NCBI GenBank assembly: GCA_002729315.1
Contig: PBTW01000085.1
Span: 1-32,452, forward strand
From: Gammaproteobacteria bacterium
Lineage (GTDB): Bacteria > Pseudomonadota > Gammaproteobacteria > Pseudomonadales > Pseudohongiellaceae
Direction: 5' to 3'
Length of the DNA: 32,452 bases
The translations under genes and the position numbers were made by a program. How positions within the stretch are numbered: the first letter of the stretch is position 1; every line of letters starts with the position of its first letter. The notes beneath the pieces are model-generated. The model worked only from the letters and a program-made list of their open reading frames with translations, searched no databases and was not told the DNA's origin. This document shows, piece after piece, positions 16,229 through 23,951 of the stretch.

Positions 16229-17482
16229 TTACTTATAAATCGCGGCGCGGGCGGCGGCATGGACCTGCAGTGAATAGAGAATATCGTCGTTCTGTATCAT
16301 CCCGATGAAGCCAATATTTTCGACCGGATCAATCCAGAACCAGGACCCCGCGATGCCCCACCACCAGTGGGTTCCCTCCGAGGCCCCCTGATAGGAATCG
16401 GAGTCTTCGACAATGGCAAAATCCAGCCCAAAAACGTTACCTGGATACAGTTGACCGATATTCGCTACTGCCTTCGGGAGCTGATTGGCCCTCATTTGGG
16501 CTACGGCAGCCTCTGACAGAATTCTGACGCCATTCAGCTCGCCGTTGTTGAGGTGCATTTGAACAAACTGCATGTAGTCCGCAGCGGTAGAGGTCAGCCC
16601 GCCGCCACCAGACTCAAATTTAGGAGGACTTAGAAAATCAAAGTTCACCAGACCCGGGCGATTGTCGGTGCGGCGCAGAGTGCCATCACTATTCGATGCA
16701 TACTGTCGAGATAGCCGAGCGGCGTTCCCCGGTTCGACGAAAAATCCGGTATCAGCCATTCCCAGCGGCTGGAAAATCCGCGTCTCCAGAAATTCGCCAA
16801 ATCGCATGCCGGAAAGGCGTTCAACCATATAGCCCTGAACATCAACAGAGATGCTGTAGACCCATTGGCTTCCCGGTTGGTAGAAAAGCGGGATATCTCT
16901 CAGGGCTGGCATAGATTCTGCCAGCGTGGAGCCCGTCAGATTCATGATGCCGGCTCTGGCATAGGCTTCGGCTACCGGGCCCTGACTGAGCGGTGGCGTA
17001 TAAGCCAGCCCCCCGGTGTGACTCATTAGTTCTCGAACGGTCATTGGATGATCTGCAGGCGCGGTAACCCAGCCACCGTCCTCATCTTGCTCGACGAAGA
17101 CCTGCATGCCGGCTAATTCGGGCAGATGCATCTCAACCGGATCGTCGAGCTGGAATTTACCCTCGTCCCACAACATCATCAAGGCTGTACCAGTGACGGG
17201 TTTGGTCATGGAGAAGATTCGGAAGATGGTGTCTGTTCTCATGGGCACCTGATCTTCGACATTTTGGTAACCCATGGCTTTTTGCATCAAGACTTCTCCA
17301 TCCTGAGCTACCATTACCACCGCACCAGACAGCCTGCCTTCGTCAATTCTGGCTTGCAGATCAGCTGCGACTGCATCCAGCCGCGCCTGCTCGACATCAG
17401 CAACGATTTGCGCAGGAAAGGAAATCGCCAGCGTCACGGCTGTTATAAAATTGCGCGTTTTGCTCAAGACACTTTTTCTCAT
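16229..17482 (-). CDS. Secreted serine hydrolase of the class C beta-lactamase fold
   Basis: 417 aa with a signal peptide (FITAVTLAISFPAQIVA). The SxxK motif is FRIFSMTKPVTG, with the serine nucleophile about 90 residues in. The tyrosine motif is QWVYSISVDVQGY (Y-S-x-S in place of the YxN of true class C enzymes). The third region, WWWGIAGSWFWIDP, replaces KTG with a Gly-x-x-Gly-like form. This pattern marks the EstB/beta-lactamase-related esterases and peptidases rather than antibiotic-cleaving AmpC. It probably hydrolyses esters or peptides in the periplasm. AGGAAA lies five bases before ATG 17482. It precedes the metzincin on the same strand with 148 bases between, and could share a transcript. 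Confidence 0.88.
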   Translation of the reverse strand: MRKSVLSKTRNFITAVTLAISFPAQIVADVEQARLDAVAADLQARIDEGRLSGAVVMVAQDGEVLMQKAMGYQNVEDQVPMRTDTIFRIFSMTKPVTGTALMMLWDEGKFQLDDPVEMHLPELAGMQVFVEQDEDGGWVTAPADHPMTVRELMSHTGGLAYTPPLSQGPVAEAYARAGIMNLTGSTLAESMPALRDIPLFYQPGSQWVYSISVDVQGYMVERLSGMRFGEFLETRIFQPLGMADTGFFVEPGNAARLSRQYASNSDGTLRRTDNRPGLVNFDFLSPPKFESGGGGLTSTAADYMQFVQMHLNNGELNGVRILSEAAVAQMRANQLPKAVANIGQLYPGNVFGLDFAIVEDSDSYQGASEGTHWWWGIAGSWFWIDPVENIGFIGMIQNDDILYSLQVHAAARAAIYK

Positions 17483-17749
17483 GTCATTTTCCTAAATTGC
17501 TCTTTATATGGTGAAGTTGTCATGGCCTTCAGCTTATTTGAATCCCGCTGATAAGCCTGCTAGTGAAGGTGTTTAGTACGCGTCGCTAAATACAACGGCA
17601 GAGGTTGTAAAGGTAGCATGTTTTGTAAAAGATGTTCTTCTGAATGAATTGTAAATAGCATATTTGGTGTGTGCTAGTGAGCATAAATTATGAAACACGT
17701 TACGAAAGGAAAATTAAAGCGAGCTTTTAACAGTAATGCCCCGGGCGTA

Positions 17750-18739
17750 CTAATTTCTCAAAATTTCACTGACAATTGAGGGCCCTTTGATAACAAAACC
17801 TGTATAAATCTGTACTAAGCTAGAGCCTGCCTGAATTTTTTCGTTAAAGCTTTGAGAATCCATCACGCCCCCAACACCAATTACGGGAATTTGATTGTCC
17901 GATTTGTTTTTAATGTATCTTAATGTATCAGTTGATTTCTTCAGTAGAGGTTCACCTGAAAGACCGCCGTCAATATCTCGTAATTTTGAGTTTGATAAAG
18001 ATGATTTGTCTATGGTCGTATTAGTGGCAATGATCCCTGTAAACTTAGATTTTTTGACTACTTCAATTATTCTGTCTATCGATTCCTTAGATTCATCTGG
18101 TGATATTTTTAGCAATAATGGAGTTTGAATATTTAGTTCACTAACTTTTAAATCGATAGCATCAACTAAGCCGGTTATATTTTTTTCATTATGGAACTCC
18201 CGTAGTTTGGGAGTATTCGGAGAAGAGATATTCACGGTAATGTAATCTGCATGTTTATAAACCTTCTCTATGCATAATAAATAATCTTGAACCCTCTCTT
18301 TTTCGGAAGACCATTTGTTGGCACCCACATTGACGCCTACAATCCCATCATATTTTTTCGACTTGAGATTTTTAAGTAGATGATCTACGCCTTTGTTGTT
18401 GAAACCCAGTTTATTAATAATGGCATTTTCTTCAAAATATCTAAAAACTCGAGGTTTTGAGTTTCCATATTGCTTTTCTGGAGTTACTGTTCCAACCTCC
18501 AAAAAACCAAAGCCAAGCTCACCTAAACAATCAATATAGTCACCGTTCTTATCAAGACCGGCAGCTGTTCCAAGCATATTTTGGAAAGTCAATCCCGCAA
18601 ATATCTGGGGATTTGCTTTTGGTTTCACATAGAAAAATCTCAACAGGCGGGTTCTATACAGAATGTTCAGTGCGTTTAAAGCGAGACCATGCGCAATCTC
18701 TGGCGGTAAAAGTCTCAAAATTTTGAGAAAAGTAATCAA
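17750..18739 (-). CDS. pyrD: Dihydroorotate dehydrogenase (quinone), class 2
   Basis: 329 aa, close to the usual ~336. The enzyme oxidises dihydroorotate to orotate in pyrimidine synthesis and passes electrons through FMN to membrane quinone. The N-terminal helices (LLPPEIAHGLALNALNIL) match the class 2 membrane-association region. Further matches are AAGLDKNGDYID, GFGFLEVGTVTP, the catalytic-serine motif VNISSPNTPKLR (Ser near 173) and the FMN-phosphate region PVIGVGGV. The gene is strongly AT-rich: two sampled lines (18001-18060 and 18241-18300) have 20 and 18 G/C of 60, against 34 of 60 in the hydrolase at 16561-16620. Lys-rich and AAA/ATT codons follow. It stands alone, with no pyrimidine genes nearby, which suggests transfer from a low-GC relative. 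Confidence 0.96.
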   Translation of the reverse strand: MITFLKILRLLPPEIAHGLALNALNILYRTRLLRFFYVKPKANPQIFAGLTFQNMLGTAAGLDKNGDYIDCLGELGFGFLEVGTVTPEKQYGNSKPRVFRYFEENAIINKLGFNNKGVDHLLKNLKSKKYDGIVGVNVGANKWSSEKERVQDYLLCIEKVYKHADYITVNISSPNTPKLREFHNEKNITGLVDAIDLKVSELNIQTPLLLKISPDESKESIDRIIEVVKKSKFTGIIATNTTIDKSSLSNSKLRDIDGGLSGEPLLKKSTDTLRYIKNKSDNQIPVIGVGGVMDSQSFNEKIQAGSSLVQIYTGFVIKGPSIVSEILRN

Positions 18740-18998
18740 GTAATTTCCTTAGCAGGTCTGGTAACAAAGCTTTTGATTGACTGTGTAATGGGTTCCGATG
18801 AAGTTCTGCTGTTTATCTCTGTAATGACATGATTTTGCCGTTCGTAACGGGCAGCCAAAAGGACTGCGAGTTCCGAAAAGCATACAAAGTCAGGGCGGCT
18901 CAGCATTTTCCGCTTGTCATGCCGGGCGGCAGGGTCTTAATTTAGCGGGGAGCTTGATCTGGGGCCTGCCGCTTAACGTGATGGTGATCATACCTAGG

Positions 18999-20483
18999 CT
19001 AGATTAGTTCATGCAGCGCGGGCTTGATGACTTTTCCCATCGCGTTTCTTGGCAAAGCATCAAAAGTTTTAAGGGCTTTAGGAATTTTATAAGCGGACAT
19101 TTTTCCATCACACCAAGCTTTAAGTTGATCATAGTCGAGGTGACAGGCAGGTTTGAGTGCGATGCATGCGGTTACCGCTTCTCCCCAAGTGTCGTCTGCC
19201 ACGCCGATTACGGCAACTTCTGCGATACTTTCATGGGTGAGGAGAACACCTTCGATCTCAAGGGCTGAAAGTTTGTAGCCGCCTGATTTTATAATGTCGA
19301 CGGATGAACGGCCCATGATGCGGTAATAGCCATCTTCAAGAACGGCAACGTCGCCCGTGCAGAACCAGCCATCTTTAAATGACTCGTCGGTAGCTTTGGG
19401 ATTGTCCCAGTATTCGAGGAACACATTATCACCCTTTATCCTGATTTCACCTGGCGTTTCCTCGGCTGAAATTGGTGAGTCATCCTCGTCAAACAGATGC
19501 ACCTGCACACCGGGCAGTGGCTGACCAACGCAGCCAGCTCTGCGTTCGCCGACATAAGGGTTTGAAATCCCCATGCCGATCTCTGTCATGCCGTAGCGCT
19601 CAAGTAAAACCTGACCGGTTAAATCCTGCCATTGATTGAACAGCTTTACCGGGCAGGCAGCTGAGCCAGAGATATTAAGCCGCATGGCCTTAAATCCCTC
19701 ACAAATGGACCGGACCTTATCTTGTTCAGTGGTCTTAAAATACTGGATCAATTTGACATATATCGTGGGCACTGCCATAAAAACATTATAAGTGCCAGAT
19801 GCCACTTGTTCTGTGATGCGGGGGATATCAAATTTAGCAAAAAGATGTACGGTGGCGCCTGTCCACAAACCGCAGCTAAGAATATTTACAATGCCATGAA
19901 TATGATGCAGTGGTAGAAACAGCGGAATGACATCCTCTCTGCTCCATGCCCAGGCCGCGATCAGGGTCGTGATCTGAGCCTTGATGGTTTTGTGAGTGCT
20001 TACCACCCCTTTAGGTTTGTTTGTGGTGCCGCTGGTAAAAAGCATCATAGCCCGGCGATCTTCTGAGATGTGGGGGAGCTCGACAGCATTTGTAGCCATG
20101 ACCTCTTCGACGCTCAGTAACCTGATCTCGAGCTCGTGGCACAGTGGAGCCAGCGCTTCATGAGACTCATGATTGGCAATTAATCGCGTGACGCTGGCAC
20201 AGCTCAAGTAGTGCTCGAGCTCCGTGACAGCTGAAGCAACGTTGAGCGGGACCGCAATACCACCAGCGCGCCAGACGCCGTGCATGACAGTAACGTAGTT
20301 GATAGAGGCGGGCAGAAAAAACGCGATCCGTTCCTCATTCAGATCACTTGTGTCTGAAAGTAGACCCGAGGCAAACAAAGTGGCTCTCCGGTCAACTTCA
20401 GAATAGGTAAAAGTGCTTTCGCCCTCGACCAGAGCGATCTTGCTGTTGTCAGGGTGGAGGTTTGGAAAGGCATCTGTTTTCAT
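18999..20483 (-). CDS. matB: Malonyl-CoA synthetase-like acyl-CoA ligase
   Basis: 494 aa, an AMP-forming acyl-CoA synthetase. The adenylate P-loop is FTSGTTNKPKG (~149-159). LPLHHIHGIVNILSCGLWTGATVH (~190 onward) and FMAVPTIYVKLI are the pattern seen in MatB and its eukaryotic homologue ACSF3, which join malonate to CoA. Other motifs are ERYGMTEIGM, FCTGDVAVLEDGYYRIMGRSSVDIIKSGGYK and the C-terminal catalytic lysine in PRNAMGKVIK. The malonate call is much strengthened by the malonate transporter genes madM and madL immediately upstream (39-base gap), a context for import followed by activation. Malonyl-CoA could feed fatty acid synthesis, or acetyl-CoA if a decarboxylase exists elsewhere. 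The closest alternative is methylmalonate or another short dicarboxylate. Confidence 0.88.
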   Translation of the reverse strand: MKTDAFPNLHPDNSKIALVEGESTFTYSEVDRRATLFASGLLSDTSDLNEERIAFFLPASINYVTVMHGVWRAGGIAVPLNVASAVTELEHYLSCASVTRLIANHESHEALAPLCHELEIRLLSVEEVMATNAVELPHISEDRRAMMLFTSGTTNKPKGVVSTHKTIKAQITTLIAAWAWSREDVIPLFLPLHHIHGIVNILSCGLWTGATVHLFAKFDIPRITEQVASGTYNVFMAVPTIYVKLIQYFKTTEQDKVRSICEGFKAMRLNISGSAACPVKLFNQWQDLTGQVLLERYGMTEIGMGISNPYVGERRAGCVGQPLPGVQVHLFDEDDSPISAEETPGEIRIKGDNVFLEYWDNPKATDESFKDGWFCTGDVAVLEDGYYRIMGRSSVDIIKSGGYKLSALEIEGVLLTHESIAEVAVIGVADDTWGEAVTACIALKPACHLDYDQLKAWCDGKMSAYKIPKALKTFDALPRNAMGKVIKPALHELI

Positions 20484-20522
20484 TGGTTTCTACTTGAATC
20501 TCAGACAGGGGAAAGTCAGCGA

Positions 20523-21281
20523 TTAAACCAGCGCGCTGACCAGGAAGTACAAAACGGAGGGGCCCAGTAAACAGCCTACTCCGGTATAGAAAGTGGCTGT
20601 CATTGCGCCATAGGGTACCAATTTGGGGTCGGTCGCCGCGAGGCCCGCTGCAACTCCGCTGGTGGTTCCCATAAGACCGCCAAACACCATAGCGGACTGT
20701 GGGTTATTAAGCCTAATCGCGCCCGCAACCATCGGTGTGCCAATCATGACCAAGATAGATTTCACCAGCCCGGCAGCCACACTAAGCGTGATAACGGCAT
20801 CGCTGGCGCCGATGGCTTCGCCGGTTACGGGGCCGACGATATAAGTCACCGCGCCTGCTCCGATGGTGGTAATGGCCGCCGGATCTGTGTAGCCAAACAG
20901 GATTGCCACAGCGGCGCCAATAACAAAAGACACCACGACGCCCGCAAAAATAGAAATTACGCCGGCTAGCCCTGCTTTTTTCAATTCACCGAGTTGGACG
21001 CCGAAAGCTGTCGCGACGATAGCAAAATCACGCATCATACCGCCGCCCATCAGGCCTATGCCGCCAAGTAGTGCGATATCTGCGGCACCTCGGGTGCCGC
21101 CTGTGGTCACTCCGCCAAAATAGGCAACGACGAGGCCGAGCGCGATGGCGATTGCTGAGCCATGAATTCGGCCATGGGTGAGCTTGTCGGCAGCGAGGTA
21201 GGAGACCCAGATCGTGATGCCGACCACCGCAAAGGCGACGATGAGGTTATTTCGGATAAATACCGACTCGATGAGTTCCAC
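20523..21281 (-). CDS. madM: Malonate transporter, MadM subunit
   Basis: 252 aa, highly hydrophobic, with about eight to nine predicted membrane segments. GTG 21281 is used; its G is shared with the TAG stop of madL (TAGTG), and AGGGAG lies upstream, so translation is coupled. The Gly-rich stretches (GGVTTGGTRGAADIALLGGIGLMGGGMMRDF, GAVTYIVGPVTGEAIGASDAV, GGLMGTTSGVAAGLAATDPKLVPYG) are typical of MadM. With MadL it forms the two-component sodium-dependent malonate carrier first known from Malonomonas rubra. It should place malonate in the cytoplasm for the ligase encoded next. Family recognition is strong; the ion coupling is by homology only. Confidence 0.92.
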   Translation of the reverse strand: MELIESVFIRNNLIVAFAVVGITIWVSYLAADKLTHGRIHGSAIAIALGLVVAYFGGVTTGGTRGAADIALLGGIGLMGGGMMRDFAIVATAFGVQLGELKKAGLAGVISIFAGVVVSFVIGAAVAILFGYTDPAAITTIGAGAVTYIVGPVTGEAIGASDAVITLSVAAGLVKSILVMIGTPMVAGAIRLNNPQSAMVFGGLMGTTSGVAAGLAATDPKLVPYGAMTATFYTGVGCLLGPSVLYFLVSALV

Positions 21282-21670
21282 TATGGTGTCTCCCTTTCAG
21301 AAACTGCCTCGCTGTCACTGCCGCCTAAGCGGCTAATAACAGGAACCAGAGCAAAACTTACGAGAACCGCCGCTATTCCGGCGACCAGGGCCAGCATGCC
21401 TCCATCAATAGCGGCAGCAACATTCTGTTGGGCGGCCATGGCTACCACGATCGGAATGTACATAGCGCTCCAGAATTTGACGCCCTCGCCAGCGGCCCCT
21501 GCTGTCAGGGCCCTGAATGATACTGAATTACTGGCGAATACCAGAAACAGCATAGCGATGCCCACTCCGCCAACGTTGGCATCAACCCCCAATATCATAC
21601 CCAGCGCTTCGCCGGTTAGCATGCCTAAGATCAGACTGCCGGAAAGCAACGCGACGCCATAGATTATCAT
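21281..21670 (-). CDS. madL: Malonate transporter, MadL subunit
   Basis: The ORF track begins at a TTG (21679), but the GAGGA would be almost touching that codon. ATG 21670 gives MIIYGVALLSGSLILGMLTGEALG, the usual MadL start, at acceptable spacing from GAGGA. The result is 129 aa with about four membrane helices, the conserved ANVGGVGIAMLFLV and VKFWSAMYIPIVVAMAAQQNV. MadL works only with MadM, encoded one base further on. A perfect hairpin lies 25 bases upstream in the leader, with a sequence that can also pair with bases just before this start codon. First gene of the madL-madM-matB operon. Confidence 0.92.
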   Translation of the reverse strand: MIIYGVALLSGSLILGMLTGEALGMILGVDANVGGVGIAMLFLVFASNSVSFRALTAGAAGEGVKFWSAMYIPIVVAMAAQQNVAAAIDGGMLALVAGIAAVLVSFALVPVISRLGGSDSEAVSERETP

Positions 21671-21694
21671 TGGTCTCAATTCCTCGCAGGAGCT

Positions 21695-21715
21695 ACGGGT
21701 CTCAGCGAGACCCGT
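21695..21715 (-). promoter_or_regulatory. Leader hairpin of the malonate operon
   Basis: ACGGGTCTC and GAGACCCGT are perfect inverted arms of nine bases around a three-base loop, 25 bases upstream of ATG 21670 on the transcribed strand. The right arm ends beside the Shine-Dalgarno area. A second copy of GAGACC stands directly before the start codon (TTGAGACCAATG), so the left arm GGTCTC could pair with either. This could form a translation switch, or serve as an operator. No T-run follows, so it is not a normal terminator. Confidence 0.5.
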
Positions 21716-21871
21716 GCGGGGCTATTACTGCCTACGATGATATGACGGCAGATTCAGTGGTGCAATTTACGCTTGTCTGAGGCGACTTGGTGAGGCTAGT
21801 GTGACGGCACTATCTATATGAAGGTTTAAGCACAGCGGTTGAGTGAGACTGACCGACCGATGGTGAGAGCC

Positions 21872-21913
21872 CCCCAACCGCTGCCTGCACACGCGAGTCA
21901 GGCAGCGGTGGGG
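21872..21913. repeat. Long imperfect inverted repeat
   Basis: ACCGCTGCCTG (21877-21887) and CAGGCAGCGGT (21899-21909) are perfect complements around an 11-base loop. CCCC and GGGG extend the stem past one bulged A, and outer TGAGA/TCTCA bases can extend it further. No T-run follows on either strand. It could be the hairpin of a small RNA or a relic of a mobile-element end. Confidence 0.5.
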
Positions 21914-22113
21914 ATCTCAAGGAGAGCCTGGGCACTAACTAAGAGGTGTGGAGGGGTGGCACCCAGGCAAATGCAATACGACATCAAACCACTATGCTGT
22001 GTTGCAAGGAGGAAAGTAGCACTACATGTTGGGATTTGCAAGCAGTGACACAGATCTTTTTTCATGGGGCCCAATAGGCCCCTTAAACGTGATACCGGGC
22101 CTCCATGATATAG

Positions 22114-22129
22114 TAAAGTAATTACTTTA
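22114..22129. promoter_or_regulatory. Perfect 16-base AT palindrome (possible operator)
   Basis: TAAAGTAATTACTTTA is a perfect palindrome in a gene-free stretch, overlapping a TATAAT-like hexamer (22128-22133) on the plus strand. It has the size and symmetry of a dimeric repressor site. No matching -35 element or regulated gene was found, so the call is tentative. Confidence 0.3.
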
Positions 22130-22476
22130 TAATTAGTGCGATCGGTACAACCATCCTGATTTTTCGCCACCTTGGCAACCGTAATAGCGTGAGATCGTGC
22201 TTCAGCCCACCGCCACGCTGCTGCTCAGTGCCGCCCTCTGCAGGTGGCTGAGCGTTGCGGGCTTGAGATGCACAGAAGACAGGCTACACACCCCCCGAAA
22301 ACGACGGTTGATGGGCAGAAAACACTGGGATTTTTGCGACTAGGGTTTTTTTGCAGTTTGTGGGCGCTGCACCGGACCGCTTTGATTTAGTTAGGCCGCA
22401 CCACCTTCGGGTGCGTTTCGAGCTTGGCGTCAGCTAGCGCATTGCTGCGAGAGGGAGTCGGCGGCGGTAACCGTCA

Positions 22477-22992
22477 TCAGTTTATTACACCGGGGATGCA
22501 ATTAGGTACAAGACTGCGGCTGAGTGTCTGCACTCGCGCAGAAAGGGCCTGATCCATCAGATTCCTCAGGGTGGTAATCCTCGTTTCTGGGGAAGAGCGG
22601 GTTGCAAGGAACTCGGGCGGCCTTGGGCCTGGATTTGAACTCATGTTTCTCCCACAGCACGATGGATTGCTCACGGTCGAATCCGGCACTCGCTATGAGC
22701 ATCAGTCCCATAGTGTCCGCCCCACTTTGTGAGCCATGACAGCGGCGAGCTCATCCTGGTTATAGACAACGTCAAATAGCCCCTTATAGACCCTAATCTT
22801 GCCTCAGGGTAGAGCAAAGGAATTCGCTTTAGGGCTTCTGAACACGCTGACTTCCCAGCGGTTAGTGGGTGAAGTTACGCAAGCGGCGGACAAAGCCACA
22901 AGTAAAACTACTGCACTCAGTTTCAACAAAGTCTCAGACAATCCTCGCTTGCGTGAAGAACCTCTCCGAGGACTTGATATCCTCCGCTTCAC
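22477..22992 (-). pseudogene. Decayed M48-family metallopeptidase lipoprotein
   Basis: Several broken frames on the minus strand add up to an M48 peptidase (LoiP/Oma1-like lipoprotein). A signal peptide with lipobox (LLVALSAAC) is followed by TSPTNR, the usual SPTGR start of these lipoproteins. It jumps directly to WEVSVFRSPKANSFALP, which matches the family motif before LPGG. The Gly codon there is now TGA (22804-22806). In the same frame it reads on GKIRVYKGLFDVVYNQDELAAVMAHKVGR, where the zinc motif HEVGH has become HKVGR (22717-22731). After a deletion and frameshift come GLMLIASAGFDREQSIVLWE and, in a third frame, PPEFLATRSSPETRI, the C-terminal PPEFLSTHPS region. About 516 bases remain against ~800 expected. 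It cannot encode an active enzyme. Confidence 0.87.
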
Positions 22993-23167
22993 ACAGATTA
23001 TCGGCCTTCGGCTTCGCGTGGCTGGGGAAAGATCTAGAAATTTGGACCACCCTCAGGTGGGGTGTGGGACGCAAAGGGGCCAGGGATCGGTTGCGATGAG
23101 CGCAATCAGCTTTGTGAGAGGATGAAGAGGCAGTAGATGTCTGGCTTGTCCAGTTGGGCCAGTGAAT

Positions 23168-23770
23168 TTAGTATGCGCATTCAGCAGGATCCAGCTCGAT
23201 CCTCAGCTCTTCTCCGGCAGTATTTTCGGCTCGTTCATAACACTTTCCTTCAAGGTCTCTGAGCAGCCTTCTGCCGTTCTGGTTGATGAGAGTGCTTCGC
23301 GGCCTGCTACTTGAAATAACCGAGCGCGAGCGGGCAGACTGGCCAGTAGAGATGATGGTTCGGGTGCGCATCTGCGGATTGCGGTAGACCCCTTTCGAAG
23401 TTGACCGGTTCGCGATGGCTTGATTGATCAAGGATCCGAGCATGAGCCCCCCGATCAGTGCCCCGCCGTCGCTGCCTTCGAAGCCGCTAAAGTCTACAAA
23501 AGATCTGTACGGAGGATAAAAGTCATTGTGGGACAGACTCACAAAGCCCCGGTTGTTGCCCCACCTGTCCCATCGATGGCGCTGGTTCCAGCGGCCACCA
23601 CCGAAATATCCGCCGTAGTTTGGACGATAAAAGCCCTCCCTGAAGTAACTGCCGTCGTCTTGGTTGGCTCCCCATGTTGTGAAGCCCAAGTCTGACCGGT
23701 GATCTGCGGCTGCAGCCTGACTGAAAAGGACAGCGCAAACGGCTGGCACTAAGAAAATATGCGTTCTCAT
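23168..23770 (-). CDS. Secreted protein with glycine-rich and glycine-zipper segments, unknown function
   Basis: 200 aa. GAGGT seven bases upstream supports ATG 23770. Signal peptide MRTHIFLVPAVCAVLFSQAAAA. The mature N-terminal third is rich in Gly, Arg, Trp and aromatic residues (YRPNYGGYFGGGRWNQRHRWDRWGNN). It is followed by a hydrophobic glycine-zipper-like stretch (GGALIGGLMLGSLINQAI) and a Ser/Arg-rich segment, then a tail with two cysteines (GKCYERAEN, PAECAY) that may form a disulfide. Similar proteins are often annotated as hypothetical envelope proteins. It is intact although flanked by two pseudogenes, which suggests that it is still under selection. Confidence 0.7.
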   Translation of the reverse strand: MRTHIFLVPAVCAVLFSQAAAADHRSDLGFTTWGANQDDGSYFREGFYRPNYGGYFGGGRWNQRHRWDRWGNNRGFVSLSHNDFYPPYRSFVDFSGFEGSDGGALIGGLMLGSLINQAIANRSTSKGVYRNPQMRTRTIISTGQSARSRSVISSSRPRSTLINQNGRRLLRDLEGKCYERAENTAGEELRIELDPAECAY

Positions 23771-23951
23771 CGGTTTGACCTCGCGAACAGAGACAGACGT
23801 CCCGGTCAGGTTACGGAAGATAACTCTATCAGTCTTAACTGAAAAGACCTGAATACGTTACCTGGGCCTCCAAAGTCAGGATTGTCAGTCTGACCGTAGT
23901 GCATGATACGGACAGCCATGTCAGATTCAAGATGAGGAACGAGCGGGAAAG

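Larger units (their letters stand above)
21716..22476. other. About 760 bases with no recognisable gene
   Basis: Upstream of the malonate operon and before the M48 pseudogene. Short frames exist (for example 21898-22170 minus, 90 codons), but none shows a family, a credible start site or protein-like composition. The stretch contains several inverted repeats listed separately, including GGGGCC-CAATA-GGCCCC at 22066-22082 and an AT palindrome at 22114-22129. It must hold the madL promoter near its left end. It is probably decayed sequence together with regulatory DNA, possibly a structured RNA. Confidence 0.5.

Noticed and set aside
16229-17482. Antibiotic-resistance AmpC beta-lactamase
   Set aside because: The YxN and KTG motifs are replaced by esterase-type sequences; only the fold and SxxK are shared.
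21872-21913. Inverted repeat considered as an integron attC site
   Set aside because: The conserved outer GTTRRRY/RYYYAAC boxes are not properly matched and there is no integrase or cassette array.
21898-22170. 90-codon minus-strand ORF
   Set aside because: No family resemblance, no convincing ribosome site, and it runs through strong hairpins; treated as chance.
22321-22357. GGGATTTTTGCG...GGGTTTTTTTG as an intrinsic terminator
   Set aside because: Two T-runs, but no complementary GC-rich stem before either.
22631-22642. GGATTTGAACTC, which looks like the T-arm of a minus-strand tRNA
   Set aside because: The flanking bases do not form a T-stem, acceptor or anticodon arms, and the stretch is explained by the M48 pseudogene reading frames.
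22799-23125. 108-codon plus-strand ORF
   Set aside because: It lies opposite the M48 pseudogene, which explains the sequence; composition is not protein-like.
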